DNA of 64,000 bases from Ectothiorhodospira mobilis (GTDB taxonomy: Bacteria; Pseudomonadota; Gammaproteobacteria; Ectothiorhodospirales; Ectothiorhodospiraceae). The position numbers and the translations under genes are program-made. The stretch covers positions 1 to 64,000 of the forward strand of contig NZ_FOUO01000005.1 in the NCBI RefSeq assembly GCF_900114895.1, given 5' to 3'. Positions 27,390 to 36,380 of the stretch are shown here, piece after piece (within the stretch, counting starts at the first letter, position 1; each line of letters opens with the position of its first letter). The notes beneath the pieces were generated by a model that worked only from the letters and a program-made list of their open reading frames with translations, was not told the origin of the DNA and made no database searches.

Positions 27390-28313
27390 TCAGGAGCCGA
27401 TCATATGAATAAGGAGTCCGGCCAACCCCAGACCCAGGACCCAGACCCCCAGGGCCCGGTCCAGGAGGGTCAGGGCCCTGGGGATATCCGCCGGGGCGGC
27501 CTCCGGTCCCTGGCCCAGGTCGGGCCGGGGCTGTAGGCGTCCATGGTAGACCGCCGCGCCCCCCAGACGGACCCCCAGGGCCCCGGCCCCGGCGGCCATC
27601 ACCGGACCGGCGTTGGGGCTCTTCCATACCCGCCCCTGGCGGCGCCAGCAGTCCAGGGCCCGGCGCGCCCCCGCCCAGCCCCCCGAGGCCAGGGCATAGG
27701 CCAGGGCCGTGAACCGGGCGGGGAGGTAATTGAGGCCATCGTCCAGCCGCGCCGCCGCCCAGCCAAAGTGCCGGTAGCGATCCGTGCGATAGCCCCACAT
27801 GGCATCCAGGGTGTTCACCAGGCGGTAGGCCACCACCCCGGGGGCCCCGGCCACGGCGAACCAGAACAGGGGGGCGAAGACGGCATCGTTGCCGTTCTCC
27901 AGCACCGATTCCACGGTGGCCTTGCTGATCTGCGTGGCGTCGATGTCCTGGGTGTCCCGGCTCACCAGGAAGGCCACCCGATCACGGGCGGCCTCCAGAT
28001 CCCCCTGCTGCAGCGCCCCGGCGATGCCCCGCCCGTGCTCCCCCAGGCTGCGCCAGCCCACCGCCAGATAGAGCAGCACCACCTCCAGCACCCATCCCCC
28101 CGGCAGCGCCGCGGCAAGGGCGGCCAGGGCCGTGAAGGGCAGCACCAGCAGGGCCAGCAGGAGGGCGCCCCGCAGCCGGTCATCGCCATAGCCGCGGCGC
28201 TCCACCGCCTCGATGAGGGCGCCAAAGGCCACCAGGGGATGCCCGCGCCGGGGTTCCCCCAGCAGGCGGTCCAGGGCCAGGGCGACCAGGATCCCCAGCA
28301 GGGTGGCCATCAT
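27390..28313 (-). CDS. cbiB: adenosylcobinamide-phosphate synthase
   Basis: This 307-residue inner-membrane protein joins aminopropanol or its phosphate to adenosylcobyric acid. The CbiB/CobD family pattern is clear: ALALDRLLGEPRRGHPLVAFG near the start, SRDTQDIDATQISKATVESVLENGNDAVFAPLFW split over the expected place, and RLVNTLDAMWGYR. Four to five hydrophobic segments are seen. Its ATG overlaps the cobB stop (ATGA). Confidence 0.95.
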   Translation of the reverse strand: MMATLLGILVALALDRLLGEPRRGHPLVAFGALIEAVERRGYGDDRLRGALLLALLVLPFTALAALAAALPGGWVLEVVLLYLAVGWRSLGEHGRGIAGALQQGDLEAARDRVAFLVSRDTQDIDATQISKATVESVLENGNDAVFAPLFWFAVAGAPGVVAYRLVNTLDAMWGYRTDRYRHFGWAAARLDDGLNYLPARFTALAYALASGGWAGARRALDCWRRQGRVWKSPNAGPVMAAGAGALGVRLGGAAVYHGRLQPRPDLGQGPEAAPADIPRALTLLDRALGVWVLGLGLAGLLIHMIGS

Positions 28314-29608
28314 GTGCGTCCCTCCCCCGTGAACAGCCGCGCCGTGCCCTGGGGATCCGCGGGGAAGTACAGGTGCACATAGCTGGCGGTCACCGCGCCC
28401 TTGCGATAGACCGCCTCCGCCGTATCCCGGCCGTTGGGGCAGCGGGCCCGGGCGATGGGCTCCAGGGGGGAGTGCATGGCGGAATGATGGAAGGTGTGGC
28501 CGCGGAACACCCCCTCCGGCAGGGTCACCTCCTGGGGCCCCAGGGCCGCCAGCCGGCCCTGCATACGGGCCTGTCCCGGCAGCAGGCCCACCAGGTCCGC
28601 CCCCTGCCCTTCCGTATCCTCCAGCCGTTCCAGGAGGTAGAGCATGCCGCCGCATTCCGCCAGCAGCGGCCGGCCCGCCGCCGCATGGGCGGCCAGGTCC
28701 CGCTTCAGCCGCTCATTGGCGGCCAGGGCCTCCAGGTGCAGCTCCGGATAGCCGCCGGGGAGATAGACGGCCTGCGTCCCCTGCGGCAGCCCATCCCCCT
28801 GCACGGGGGAGAAGAAATGCAATTCGGCCCCCATCTCCCGCAACAGGTCCAGATTGGCCGGGTAGAGGAAGGCGAAGGCCGCATCCCGGGCCACGGCGAT
28901 GCGCCGCCCCGCCAGGTGCCGGGGCGGCGGCGGGGTCTCCTCCGGGGCGAAGGCCACCGCGGGCGGCAGCCCCGGGGCCTTCCACACCAACTGCTCCGCC
29001 GCCGCGTCCAGGCGCCGGTCCAGGTCGGCGATCTCCGCCGCCTGCACCAGCCCCAGATGGCGGCTGGGCAGGGCGGTGTCCGCCGACCGGGGCAGGTAGC
29101 CGAAGGCGGGCCGCCCCGCCGGCAGGCCCTCGGTGAGCAGGGCATAATGCCGCTCGCCGCTGACCCGGTTGGCGAAGACCCCGGCGAAGGGGACCTCCGC
29201 ACGGTAGGTGGCCAGGCCATGGGCCAGGGCGGCGAAGGTCTGGGCCATGGCCGCCCCGCTGATGGCGGGCATCACCGGGATGCCGAAACGTGCCGCCAGG
29301 TCGGCGCTGGAGGGATGGCCGTCGAACAGCCCCATCACCCCCTCCACCAGGATCAGGTCCGCCTCCCCGGCCGCGGCATACAGGCGCCGGCGGATGTCCG
29401 CCTCCCCGGTCATCCACAGGTCCGCCACGTACACCGGCGCGCCGCTGGCCCGCTGGTGGATCATGGGGTCGAGGAAGTCCGGTCCCGTCTTGAACACCCG
29501 CACCCGGCGGCCCCGGTTGCGGTGATACCGGGCCAGGGCCGCCGTCACCGTGGTCTTGCCCTGGCCGGAGGCCGGGGCGGTGACAAGGAGGGCGGGACAG
29601 TGACGCAA
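28310..29608 (-). CDS. cobB: cobyrinate a,c-diamide synthase
   Basis: This 432-residue glutamine amidotransferase amidates the a and c carboxylates of cobyrinic acid. The ATPase half has the P-loop VTAPASGQGKTTVTAALARY, the FKTGPDFLDPMIHQ motif and VEGVMGLFDG. The C-terminal amidotransferase half has PGGYPELH, the nucleophile cysteine in LAECGGMLYL and a histidine in ASYVHLYF. CobB acts on either an early- or late-cobalt pathway intermediate; no other corrin-ring genes are here, so the origin of its substrate cannot be told. It begins 8 bases after btuB. Confidence 0.95.
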   Translation of the reverse strand: MRHCPALLVTAPASGQGKTTVTAALARYHRNRGRRVRVFKTGPDFLDPMIHQRASGAPVYVADLWMTGEADIRRRLYAAAGEADLILVEGVMGLFDGHPSSADLAARFGIPVMPAISGAAMAQTFAALAHGLATYRAEVPFAGVFANRVSGERHYALLTEGLPAGRPAFGYLPRSADTALPSRHLGLVQAAEIADLDRRLDAAAEQLVWKAPGLPPAVAFAPEETPPPPRHLAGRRIAVARDAAFAFLYPANLDLLREMGAELHFFSPVQGDGLPQGTQAVYLPGGYPELHLEALAANERLKRDLAAHAAAGRPLLAECGGMLYLLERLEDTEGQGADLVGLLPGQARMQGRLAALGPQEVTLPEGVFRGHTFHHSAMHSPLEPIARARCPNGRDTAEAVYRKGAVTASYVHLYFPADPQGTARLFTGEGRT

Positions 29609-29616
29609 GGGCGGAC

Positions 29617-31443
29617 CTACTGCTGGTAGTGGAGGCTGAGGAAGACGGCGCGGCCGGGCTCGTTGTAATCATCGCCGAAGCCCCGGACCTGCACGTAGTC
29701 ATGGTCCAGGGCATTGTCCAGGGTCGCCCGCAGCGTCCACTGGGACGAGAAGGCATAGGCCGCCCGCAGGTTCAGGAGGGCATACCCGGGGATGGGGTCG
29801 CTCTCGGCTTCGTCATTGTAGCGCCGCCCCTGGGCCAGGACAGTCCCCCCCAGGGACCAGCGCCCCAGGCTGCGGTCCAGATCCAGGCGCAGACTGTCAT
29901 CCGGCCGCCGGGCCAGGGCCTGTCCGGTGTTGCGGTTTTCGTGGTCCAGATGGGTGAAGGCCAGCACCGCCGACCAGTCCCCGCGCCGGATACCGGTCTC
30001 CCATTCGATCCCGCGGATGCGCACCTCATCGACATTCTGCGGGATCCACCAGCGGCCGCCCCCCGGGGGCGGGGCCCAGTCGATCATGTCCTCCAGATCC
30101 GTCCTGAAGACGGTCACGTCGGAGCGGACCCCCTCTCCGGTGAAGCGCAGCCCCAACTCCGCCGTGCGTGAGCGCTCCGGCTTCAGATCGGGGTTGCCCG
30201 ACCCCGGCCAGTAGAGATCGTTGAAAGTGGGGGCCTTGAAGGCGGTGCCGTAACCGGCCCGGAGCCGCCAGGCCTCGCTCATCTCCAGGCCCCAGGCCAC
30301 CTGCCCCGTGGTCTCGTGGCCGAAGGCCTCGTTGTCGTCCTGGCGCAGGCTGGCGGACAGATCCTGGGCCCCCAGTTCCGTCTGCAGCTGGGCGAACAGG
30401 CCCCAGTTGTCGCGGCGGGTCCGGGCATAGTCGTTGCTGCTCTGCACCCGATCCTCCCGGTAGTCCGCCCCCAGGGTCAGCAGGTGTCTCCCCAGGAGGA
30501 CATCGTTCTGCCAGGTCACCAGGTCCCGCAGGGTGTCGATGCGGGAATCGAAGGCGCCATCGTAAAAGGTCTCGGCCTCGTCACGGCTATGGGCCAGGGT
30601 CAACCGGCTGCGCCAGTGGTCGGTCACCGGACCGCGGATGCCGGCCCGCACGGCGTGATGACCGTAATCGGTCCAGTCGCGGAATTCCCCCGTGCCCACG
30701 TCGATCTCCGTCTCCCCCGTGGAATACAGGAAGGAGCCGAACAACTCCGCGCCCCCCGCCAGGCGATGGCTCACCCGACCGCTGAAGCTGCTGTTGTCGT
30801 AGCCATCGTCCGCCCGGTCCCCGGTGTTCTCCTGAATATCGATGCCGTCGGTCTGGAAATGGCTCCCCGAGAGGCTGTAGCGGGTATCCCCCTGGCCTGC
30901 GGAGATGCCGGCCCCGAATTCCCGGGTGCCGAAGGACCCGGTGCCCAGATGGGCCCGGGCCCGTGGTGCGCCGTCTCCCTCGCGGGTGAAGACCTGCACC
31001 ACGCCGCCGATGGCGTCGGACCCGTACAGGCTGGTGCGCGGCCCGCGCACGATCTCCACCCGTTCGATCTCCGGGATGGGCAGGAACTGCCACGACGGGC
31101 TGCCCAGGGTGGCCGAACCCATGCGCACCCCGTCCACCAGCAGCAGGGTATGGCCGGAATCGGTGCCGCGGCTGTAGAGGCTGGCCGTCTTGCCAAAGGG
31201 ACCGTTCTGGGTCACCGCCAGCCCGGCCCGGCCCCGGAGCAGATCGGTGAAGCTCTTGGGCTGCAGCCGGTCGATCTCCTCGCGGTCGATGACGGTCACC
31301 GACGCCAGGGTCTCGTCAACGGTCTCGGCCGTGCGGGTGGGGGTGACCAGGATGGGGTCCAGCTGCGCCAGATGGTTCTGGGCCAAAGCCATGGGAGGGA
31401 GGGCCAGCAGCACCGCTGCCGGCAGGGAAGCCTTGCGAATCAT
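29617..31443 (-). CDS. btuB: TonB-dependent vitamin B12 outer-membrane receptor BtuB
   Basis: This 608-residue receptor has a signal peptide (IRKASLPAAVLLALPPMALA), a TonB-box-like segment DPILVTPTR, a plug domain (RLQPKSFTDLLRGRAGL, YSRGTDSGHTLLLVDGVRMG, RGPRTSLYGSDAIGG) and a 22-strand-type barrel ending in an aromatic-terminated strand. The length and plug motifs are those of BtuB. A cobalamin riboswitch lies directly upstream, and the cob genes follow on the same strand. The start at 31443 gives the signal peptide. Confidence 0.95.
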   Translation of the reverse strand: MIRKASLPAAVLLALPPMALAQNHLAQLDPILVTPTRTAETVDETLASVTVIDREEIDRLQPKSFTDLLRGRAGLAVTQNGPFGKTASLYSRGTDSGHTLLLVDGVRMGSATLGSPSWQFLPIPEIERVEIVRGPRTSLYGSDAIGGVVQVFTREGDGAPRARAHLGTGSFGTREFGAGISAGQGDTRYSLSGSHFQTDGIDIQENTGDRADDGYDNSSFSGRVSHRLAGGAELFGSFLYSTGETEIDVGTGEFRDWTDYGHHAVRAGIRGPVTDHWRSRLTLAHSRDEAETFYDGAFDSRIDTLRDLVTWQNDVLLGRHLLTLGADYREDRVQSSNDYARTRRDNWGLFAQLQTELGAQDLSASLRQDDNEAFGHETTGQVAWGLEMSEAWRLRAGYGTAFKAPTFNDLYWPGSGNPDLKPERSRTAELGLRFTGEGVRSDVTVFRTDLEDMIDWAPPPGGGRWWIPQNVDEVRIRGIEWETGIRRGDWSAVLAFTHLDHENRNTGQALARRPDDSLRLDLDRSLGRWSLGGTVLAQGRRYNDEAESDPIPGYALLNLRAAYAFSSQWTLRATLDNALDHDYVQVRGFGDDYNEPGRAVFLSLHYQQ

Positions 31444-31604
31444 CGAAGTCGTCTCTCCTGCGCGCCGCCCGCGCGCGGATGGGGTGCATGGGCGGCATGG
31501 CAGGAGGGAGCGCACGCGAATCGCGGACCCGGGGCCCGCAGTGCCGGGGGATGGATCACCGGAGAGACGCGCCGCGCAAGGCCCACCGCAATGCCGCGTG
31601 AACA

Positions 31605-31822
31605 CTCCAGGCCGGTCTCCGGGCTCGCGGACGGGTCAGGATCTGACCGGGGCAAGGCACCTTCCCACGCTTGCGCGCAGTGGCATTCCGCCTTGCCGGG
31701 GCCCTGCGGTGACGTGCAGGGCCCGCGTCTCGCCTACCGTTGCGGGGGCAGCGCCGGACTGGTCCGAGGACGGACGCACCGGCTTCCCGTTTCACCAGGC
31801 GGTTGTCATGCGCCTGGCACCT
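31605..31822 (-). ncRNA. cobalamin (adenosylcobalamin) riboswitch
   Basis: Read on the minus strand, the region upstream of btuB shows the conserved elements in order: GGTGAAACGGGAAGCCGGTG, GCTGCCCCCGCAACGGTA, the B12-box part GCCACTG...GGGAAGG around 31667-31691 and the 3' segment GAGCCCGGAGACCGGCCTGG near 31607-31626. The 160 bases between the element and the btuB ATG can hold the expression platform. It should repress btuB and the cob operon when the cofactor is plentiful. Confidence 0.93.
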
Positions 31823-31895
31823 GAAGCGAGGCGGTATCATACGCAAACCGGATCCAGACCGCCAACCCAAGCCCCCGCCGCACCCCATTCCCCCA

Positions 31896-32004
31896 CCGCC
31901 AGGACCGCCCCCTGCCGGCGGGACGCCGTGGATCCCTCCCTGGAGTTTTTTTGCGCGCCGCTTCCCTGCGGCGCACAGCCGCCGGCAGGGAGTGGTCCCG
32001 GCGG
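31896..32004. repeat. structured inverted repeat, copy 1 (upstream of btuF)
   Basis: Left arm 31896-31919 and right arm 31981-32004 pair as CCGCC, GGACC and CCCTGCCGGC blocks with GGCGG, GGTCC and GCCGGCAGGG. The central region holds a core (GCGCGCCGCTTCCCTGCGGC near 31953-31972, preceded by a TCCCTGGAG segment) that is nearly identical to the core at 34076-34108. Arms are self-complementary but differ from those of copy 2. Confidence 0.7.
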
Positions 32005-32043
32005 GTTTGTGGGGTGATGGACGCTGGTCCGCCAGGGCATCGC

Positions 32044-32052
32044 TGGTATGAT
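32044..32052 (+). promoter_or_regulatory. possible extended -10 promoter of btuF
   Basis: TGGTATGAT at 32044-32052 combines an extended -10 TG with TATGAT, 31 bases before the btuF ATG. No -35 is recognisable, as is allowed for extended -10 promoters. No riboswitch is visible on the plus strand here. Confidence 0.4.
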
Positions 32053-32083
32053 GCCCTCCTTTCACGCGCCCCGATGAAACGCC

Positions 32084-33034
32084 ATGACAGGCCCAGAGAT
32101 ACCGGATCCAAAATCAAAAAAAGCCCACAAATGGCTTCTTTTACTCGCCATTTATCTCCTTTTCGCCGCAATTTTCATCCCCCTGCACGGCCATGCGGCG
32201 CCCCTGACCGTAACCGACGACCGGGGCCGCCAGGTACAACTGCAGGCACCGGCGAAGCGCATCATCAGCCTGGCCCCCCACATCACCGAGAACCTCTTCG
32301 CCGTGGGCGCCGGGGAGCGGATCGTGGGTACGGTGAACTTCAGTGACCACCCCGAGGCCGCCCGGGAGATCCCCCGGGTAGGCAGCTACAAGCAATTGGA
32401 CCTGGAATCCATCATTGCCCTCGAACCGGATCTGATCATCGCCTGGGAGGCGGGCAATGTGCGCAGCCAGCTGGAACGCCTGGAGGCCATGGGCTACACC
32501 CTCTACTACAGCGATCCCCGGAACATCCGCCAACTGGTGCGGGGGCTGGAGACCCTGGGACGGCTGGCGGGCCACCCGGAACAAGGACGCCGCACCGCCC
32601 GGGAGCTGGAACGGACCCTGGAAGGACTGCGGGACCGCTACGCCGGGCGCTCCCCGGTGACGGTCTTCTACCAGGTCTGGGATCGCCCCCTCATGACCCT
32701 CAATGACGCACACATCATCTCTCAGGTGATCCGCCTGTGCGGAGGCCGCAACGTCTTCGGCCATCTGGACGCCGCCGTACCCCGGCTGAACCGGGAGGTG
32801 GTCCTGGCCGCCGACCCGGAGGTGATCATGGGCGGCGGCATGGGGGAGGAAGACCCCCAATGGGTGGAGGACTGGCGCCGCTGGACGGAGATGACCGCCG
32901 TGGCCCGGGACAACCTGTTCTTCATCCCCCCCTCCCTGCTGCAACGCCCCACCCCCCGCCTGGCGGACGGCGCCCGGCGGGTCTGCCAGGCCCTGGAAGA
33001 GGCCCGCCAGCGGCGCCCGGAGGATGGTGAGTGA
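32084..33034 (+). CDS. btuF: cobalamin-binding periplasmic protein BtuF
   Basis: This 316-residue protein is the solute-binding part of the B12 ABC importer. It has an N-terminal membrane-spanning signal region (WLLLLAIYLLFAAIFIPLHG) and the class III binding-protein fold: RIISLAPHITENLFAVGAG, IVGTVNFSDHP, IPRVGSYKQLDLESIIALEPDLIIAW in split blocks, then FYQVWDRPLMTLNDAHII and CGGRNVFGHL. The early motifs match BtuF more than siderophore-binding proteins. It overlaps btuC by GTGA and is divergent from the btuB-cob operon. Confidence 0.9.
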   Translation: MTGPEIPDPKSKKAHKWLLLLAIYLLFAAIFIPLHGHAAPLTVTDDRGRQVQLQAPAKRIISLAPHITENLFAVGAGERIVGTVNFSDHPEAAREIPRVGSYKQLDLESIIALEPDLIIAWEAGNVRSQLERLEAMGYTLYYSDPRNIRQLVRGLETLGRLAGHPEQGRRTARELERTLEGLRDRYAGRSPVTVFYQVWDRPLMTLNDAHIISQVIRLCGGRNVFGHLDAAVPRLNREVVLAADPEVIMGGGMGEEDPQWVEDWRRWTEMTAVARDNLFFIPPSLLQRPTPRLADGARRVCQALEEARQRRPEDGE

Positions 33035-33999
33035 CCCGCCTGGCGGGCATCCTCACCGTCCTGCTCCTGGCCGCCCTGGCGGCACTGGTCACCGCCGTGG
33101 CCCTGGGCAGCGTGCAGCTCACGCCCGCCCAGACCCTGGCCGTCCTCACCGGGGACGGCGATCCCCTGCACCGTACCCTGATCCTGGAACTGCGCCTGCC
33201 CCGGGCCCTGGCGGCCTTCGCCACCGGCGGCCTGCTGGCCGTGGCCGGGGCCCTGATGCAGGTGCTGCTGCGCAACCCCCTGGCCGACCCCTACGTCCTC
33301 GGACTCTCCGGCGGCGCGGCGGTGGGGGCCCTGGCCTCCATGCTCCTGGGCGCGGGCACCGTACTGATCTCGGGATCAGCCTTCGCCGGCGCCATGCTCT
33401 CCACCTTCATCGTCTTCGGGCTGGCCCACGGCACCGGCAGCTGGACCCCCACCCGGCTGCTGCTCACGGGGGTGGTGGTGGCCGCCGGCTGGGGGGCCCT
33501 CATCAGCTTCCTGCTGGCGGTGAGCCCCACGGAGGAACTGCCGGGGATGCTCTACTGGCTCATGGGGGATCTGTCCCACGCCCGGCGCATCTGGCCCGCC
33601 TGGATGGTGCTGGTGATCGTGGTCCTGGCCGCCCTGCCCCTGGGCCGCAGCCTCAACGTCCTGGCCCGCGGCCCCATGCAGGCCGCCGCCCTGGGGGTGG
33701 CCGTGCGGCCTTTGGAATGGACGGTATACATCGTCGCCGCCCTGGTGACCGCCACCGCCGTCACCCTGGCCGGCAGCGTGGGCTTCGTGGGCCTGATCGT
33801 GCCCCACATGCTGCGCCTGGTACTGGGCAACGACCAGCGCATCATCCTGCCCGCCTCGGCCCTGGCCGGCGGCATCCTGCTCACCCTGGCGGACACCCTG
33901 GCCCGCACCCTCATGGCCCCGCAGCAACTCCCCGTGGGGGTGATCACCGCCATGCTGGGGGTGCCGGTGTTCCTGTATCTTTTGCATCGCAGCAGGTGA
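33031..33999 (+). CDS. btuC: vitamin B12 ABC transporter permease BtuC
   Basis: This 322-residue FecCD-family permease has about ten hydrophobic segments. Typical blocks are LRLPRALAAFATGGLLAVAG, LMQVLLRNPLADPYVLGLSGGA and, near the end, VGFVGLIVPHMLRL, the coupling-helix region that meets the ATPase, followed by GVITAMLGVPVFLYLL. Translation starts at a GTG sharing bases with the btuF stop. FecCD permeases also carry haem and siderophores; the B12 role rests on btuF and the neighbouring cob operon. A structured repeat separates it from btuD by 258 bases. Confidence 0.9.
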   Translation: MTRLAGILTVLLLAALAALVTAVALGSVQLTPAQTLAVLTGDGDPLHRTLILELRLPRALAAFATGGLLAVAGALMQVLLRNPLADPYVLGLSGGAAVGALASMLLGAGTVLISGSAFAGAMLSTFIVFGLAHGTGSWTPTRLLLTGVVVAAGWGALISFLLAVSPTEELPGMLYWLMGDLSHARRIWPAWMVLVIVVLAALPLGRSLNVLARGPMQAAALGVAVRPLEWTVYIVAALVTATAVTLAGSVGFVGLIVPHMLRLVLGNDQRIILPASALAGGILLTLADTLARTLMAPQQLPVGVITAMLGVPVFLYLLHRSR

Positions 34000-34031
34000 A
34001 CAGAAAACGCCCCCTGTGCCAGAGTTTGCCC

Positions 34032-34135
34032 TTGCGCCGGGGTCTCCCTTGCGCGGGCCGCCGTGAATCCATCCCTGGAGGCTTGCGCGCCGCTTCCCTG
34101 CGGCGCACACCCGCGCAAGGGAGACCCCGGCGCAA
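34032..34135. repeat. structured inverted repeat, copy 2 (between btuC and btuD)
   Basis: Left arm 34032-34057 and right arm 34110-34135 are perfect 26-base reverse complements. The 52-base centre contains GAATCCATCCCTGGAGG and a core hairpin GCGCCGC-TTCCCT-GCGGCGC shared with copy 1. It fills most of the 258-base gap between btuC and btuD, where no gene is seen. Confidence 0.85.
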
Positions 34136-34167
34136 CCACGCACTTCCCCTGGAGCGGATAGATGCCC

Positions 34168-34183
34168 CAGGGAAGCGGCGCGC
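34168..34183. repeat. partial inverted copy of the repeat core
   Basis: CAGGGAAGCGGCGCGC at 34168-34183 is the exact reverse complement of 16 bases in the core of the two structured repeats. It is also the right side of a small hairpin (CTTCCCCTGG at 34143-34152 with CCAGGGAAG at 34167-34175). Confidence 0.6.
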
Positions 34184-34257
34184 ACGAAAAACCCCGCCAT
34201 CACGACGCTGCCATCCTTCTCCAATCCCCTGAAAGCGAAGGCATCACCGGAAACCCC

Positions 34258-35133
34258 ATGGCCCCCGACAATCGCAGCATGCCTCCCCTCCTGCAACTGG
34301 ATGACCTGGTGGTGGACATCCCCGGACGCCCGGACGGTGCCGCGCTGCGCCTGGCCGTACGGCCCGGCCAGTGCTGGGGCGTGCTCGGGCCCAACGGCGC
34401 GGGCAAGAGCACCCTCCTGCACACCCTGGCCGGCCTGCGTCCCGCCCGCCGCGGCGGCCTGCGTCTGGACGGCCACCCCATGGACGATCTGCCCCGGCGC
34501 CGCATCGCCCGCCACCTGGGCATGGTCTTCCAGGACCAGCAGGACGGCTTTCCCGCCACGGTACTGGAGACCGCCCTCATCGGCCGCCACCCCTATCTGC
34601 GCCCCTGGGAGATGGAATCCGCCGCCGACTACGCCGCCGCCCAGGACGCCCTGGAACGCACCGGCCTGGAGGGACTGGAGCACCGCCCCGTATCCACCCT
34701 CTCCGGCGGCGAGCGCCAGCGCCTGGCCATCGCCACCGCCCTCACCCAGGACCCCCGGGTCTTCCTCCTGGACGAGCCCACCAACCACCTGGACCTGCAC
34801 CATCAGGTGGAGGTGCTGGACATCGTCCGCCACATGGTCGCCCATGGCCGGGGGGCGATCCTCACCATGCACGACGTGAACCTCACGGCCCGCTATTGTG
34901 ATCATCTGCTCCTCATGTACCCTAATGGCGACGCCTGCTGGGGTCCCACCCGGGACATGCTCATCCCCCGGGCCCTGGAACGGCTCTACGGACAGCCCCT
35001 GGCCGTGGGGCAGGTGGACGGCATGCCGGTGTTCCTCCCCCTGGGCACGGAACGGGAGGACGCCGAACCCGTCCAATCCCGGCAGAACGATCTCTCCACC
35101 CGCGCTCGTCACAAGGACGCCCCCGCCCCATGA
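34258..35133 (+). CDS. btuD: vitamin B12 ABC transporter ATP-binding protein BtuD
   Basis: This 291-residue ATPase should power BtuCD-F import. It has Walker A (VLGPNGAGKSTLLHTLAG), a Q-loop (MVFQDQQDGFPATV), the signature STLSGGERQRLAIA, Walker B (RVFLLDEPTNHLDLHHQVE) and the H-loop (LTMHDVNLTARYC). The family (FepC/BtuD type) also serves siderophores, so the substrate is inferred from btuF and btuC. The ATG at 34258 is used; another at 34279 is possible. Its stop overlaps the start of the RND adaptor gene by ATGA, joining B12 uptake and the efflux genes in one transcript. Confidence 0.87.
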   Translation: MAPDNRSMPPLLQLDDLVVDIPGRPDGAALRLAVRPGQCWGVLGPNGAGKSTLLHTLAGLRPARRGGLRLDGHPMDDLPRRRIARHLGMVFQDQQDGFPATVLETALIGRHPYLRPWEMESAADYAAAQDALERTGLEGLEHRPVSTLSGGERQRLAIATALTQDPRVFLLDEPTNHLDLHHQVEVLDIVRHMVAHGRGAILTMHDVNLTARYCDHLLLMYPNGDACWGPTRDMLIPRALERLYGQPLAVGQVDGMPVFLPLGTEREDAEPVQSRQNDLSTRARHKDAPAP

Positions 35134-36377
35134 AACGCCTGCAACCGGTCCGCCGTCTCCTCCCCCTGATCCTGCTGGGGCTGGGGGTCCTGGGGTTCAC
35201 GCTGCTGGTCCTCACCCGCCCCGAGCAGCCATCGCGCTCCGTGGCCGAGCGGACCTGGCGGGTCACGGCCCAGGAGATCCAGCCCCGCAGCCTGGCCCCT
35301 CGCCTCACCCTGTACGGGCACGTGCAATCTCCCCGCAGCGCGCAACTGCAAGCCGCGGTCACGGCGGATGTGCTGCGGGTACCGGCACGGGAGGGCCGCA
35401 TCGTGGACGCCGGGGCGGATCTGGTGATCCTGGATGACCGGGAACTGCAACTGATCCACACCCAACGGGCCGCGGAGGTGAAGGATCTGGAGGCCCAGCT
35501 GCGGGCCCTGGAGCTGGCCCATGAACGGGACCAGGCGGCACTGGAACGGGAACGCACCCTGCTGCAGCTGGCACAGCGGGACCTGCAGCGGGCCCGGGAC
35601 CTGCAGGGCCGTGATCTGGGCTCGCGCAGCGCCGTGGACGACGCCCAGCGCGCCATGGAACAGCAGGCCCTGGCGGTGGCCAACCGGCAACTGGCGGTGA
35701 ACGACTACCCGGCCCGGGCGGATCAGCTGCGCGCCCGCCTGGACCGGGCCCGGGCCCTGGCGGAACAGGCCCGCCTGGATCTGGAGCGCACCCGCATCCG
35801 GGCCCCCTTCCGGGGCCGTATCGCGACCGTGCCCGTGGCCCCCGGGGAACGGGTGCGCCCCGGAGATCCCCTGGTGACCCTCTACGACCTGGACGCCCTG
35901 GAGGTGCGCGCCCTCATTCCCGCCACCTACCTGCCCCGGGTGCGGGCCGCCCTGGAGGCCGGGCTGAAACCCGCCGCCACCGGCCACGTGGATGGACAGG
36001 AGGTCCCTCTGGTGCTGCAAGGACTGGCAGGGGAGAGCCCCGCCGGGAGCGCTGGCGTGGAGGGCATCCTGCAGGTGCAAAGCACAGAGGATGATCTGCC
36101 CCTGGGACGCTTCATCACGGTGGAACTCGCCCTTCCGGAGCAACCCGGGGTGGTCCCCCTGCCCTTCGAGGCCCTCTACGGCATGGACCGAGTCTACCGC
36201 ATCGAGGACGGCCGCATGCGGCGCGTCTCCGTGCAACGGGTGGGGGAATGGACCGATGCCAGCGGTAAAACCCGCATCCTGGTCACCGGCCCCGATCTCG
36301 AAGCCGGCGACCGCATCGTCACCATCCGCCTGCCCAACGCCATGGACGGGCTGCGGGTCACCGAGGCGGGGGAATGA
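35130..36377 (+). CDS. RND efflux periplasmic adaptor subunit (membrane fusion protein)
   Basis: This 415-residue HlyD/AcrA-type adaptor has an N-terminal membrane anchor (LLPLILLGLGVLGFTLLVLT), a split lipoyl/barrel-sandwich domain (GHVQSPRSAQLQAAVTADV and RIRAPFRGRIATVPVAPGERV), a long alpha-helical hairpin rich in charged and glutamine residues (about 110-220) and C-terminal beta-barrel and membrane-proximal parts. It should link the following RND pump to an outer-membrane channel, which is not encoded here. Start and btuD stop overlap. The substrate is unknown. Confidence 0.92.
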   Translation: MKRLQPVRRLLPLILLGLGVLGFTLLVLTRPEQPSRSVAERTWRVTAQEIQPRSLAPRLTLYGHVQSPRSAQLQAAVTADVLRVPAREGRIVDAGADLVILDDRELQLIHTQRAAEVKDLEAQLRALELAHERDQAALERERTLLQLAQRDLQRARDLQGRDLGSRSAVDDAQRAMEQQALAVANRQLAVNDYPARADQLRARLDRARALAEQARLDLERTRIRAPFRGRIATVPVAPGERVRPGDPLVTLYDLDALEVRALIPATYLPRVRAALEAGLKPAATGHVDGQEVPLVLQGLAGESPAGSAGVEGILQVQSTEDDLPLGRFITVELALPEQPGVVPLPFEALYGMDRVYRIEDGRMRRVSVQRVGEWTDASGKTRILVTGPDLEAGDRIVTIRLPNAMDGLRVTEAGE

Positions 36378-36380
36378 TCC

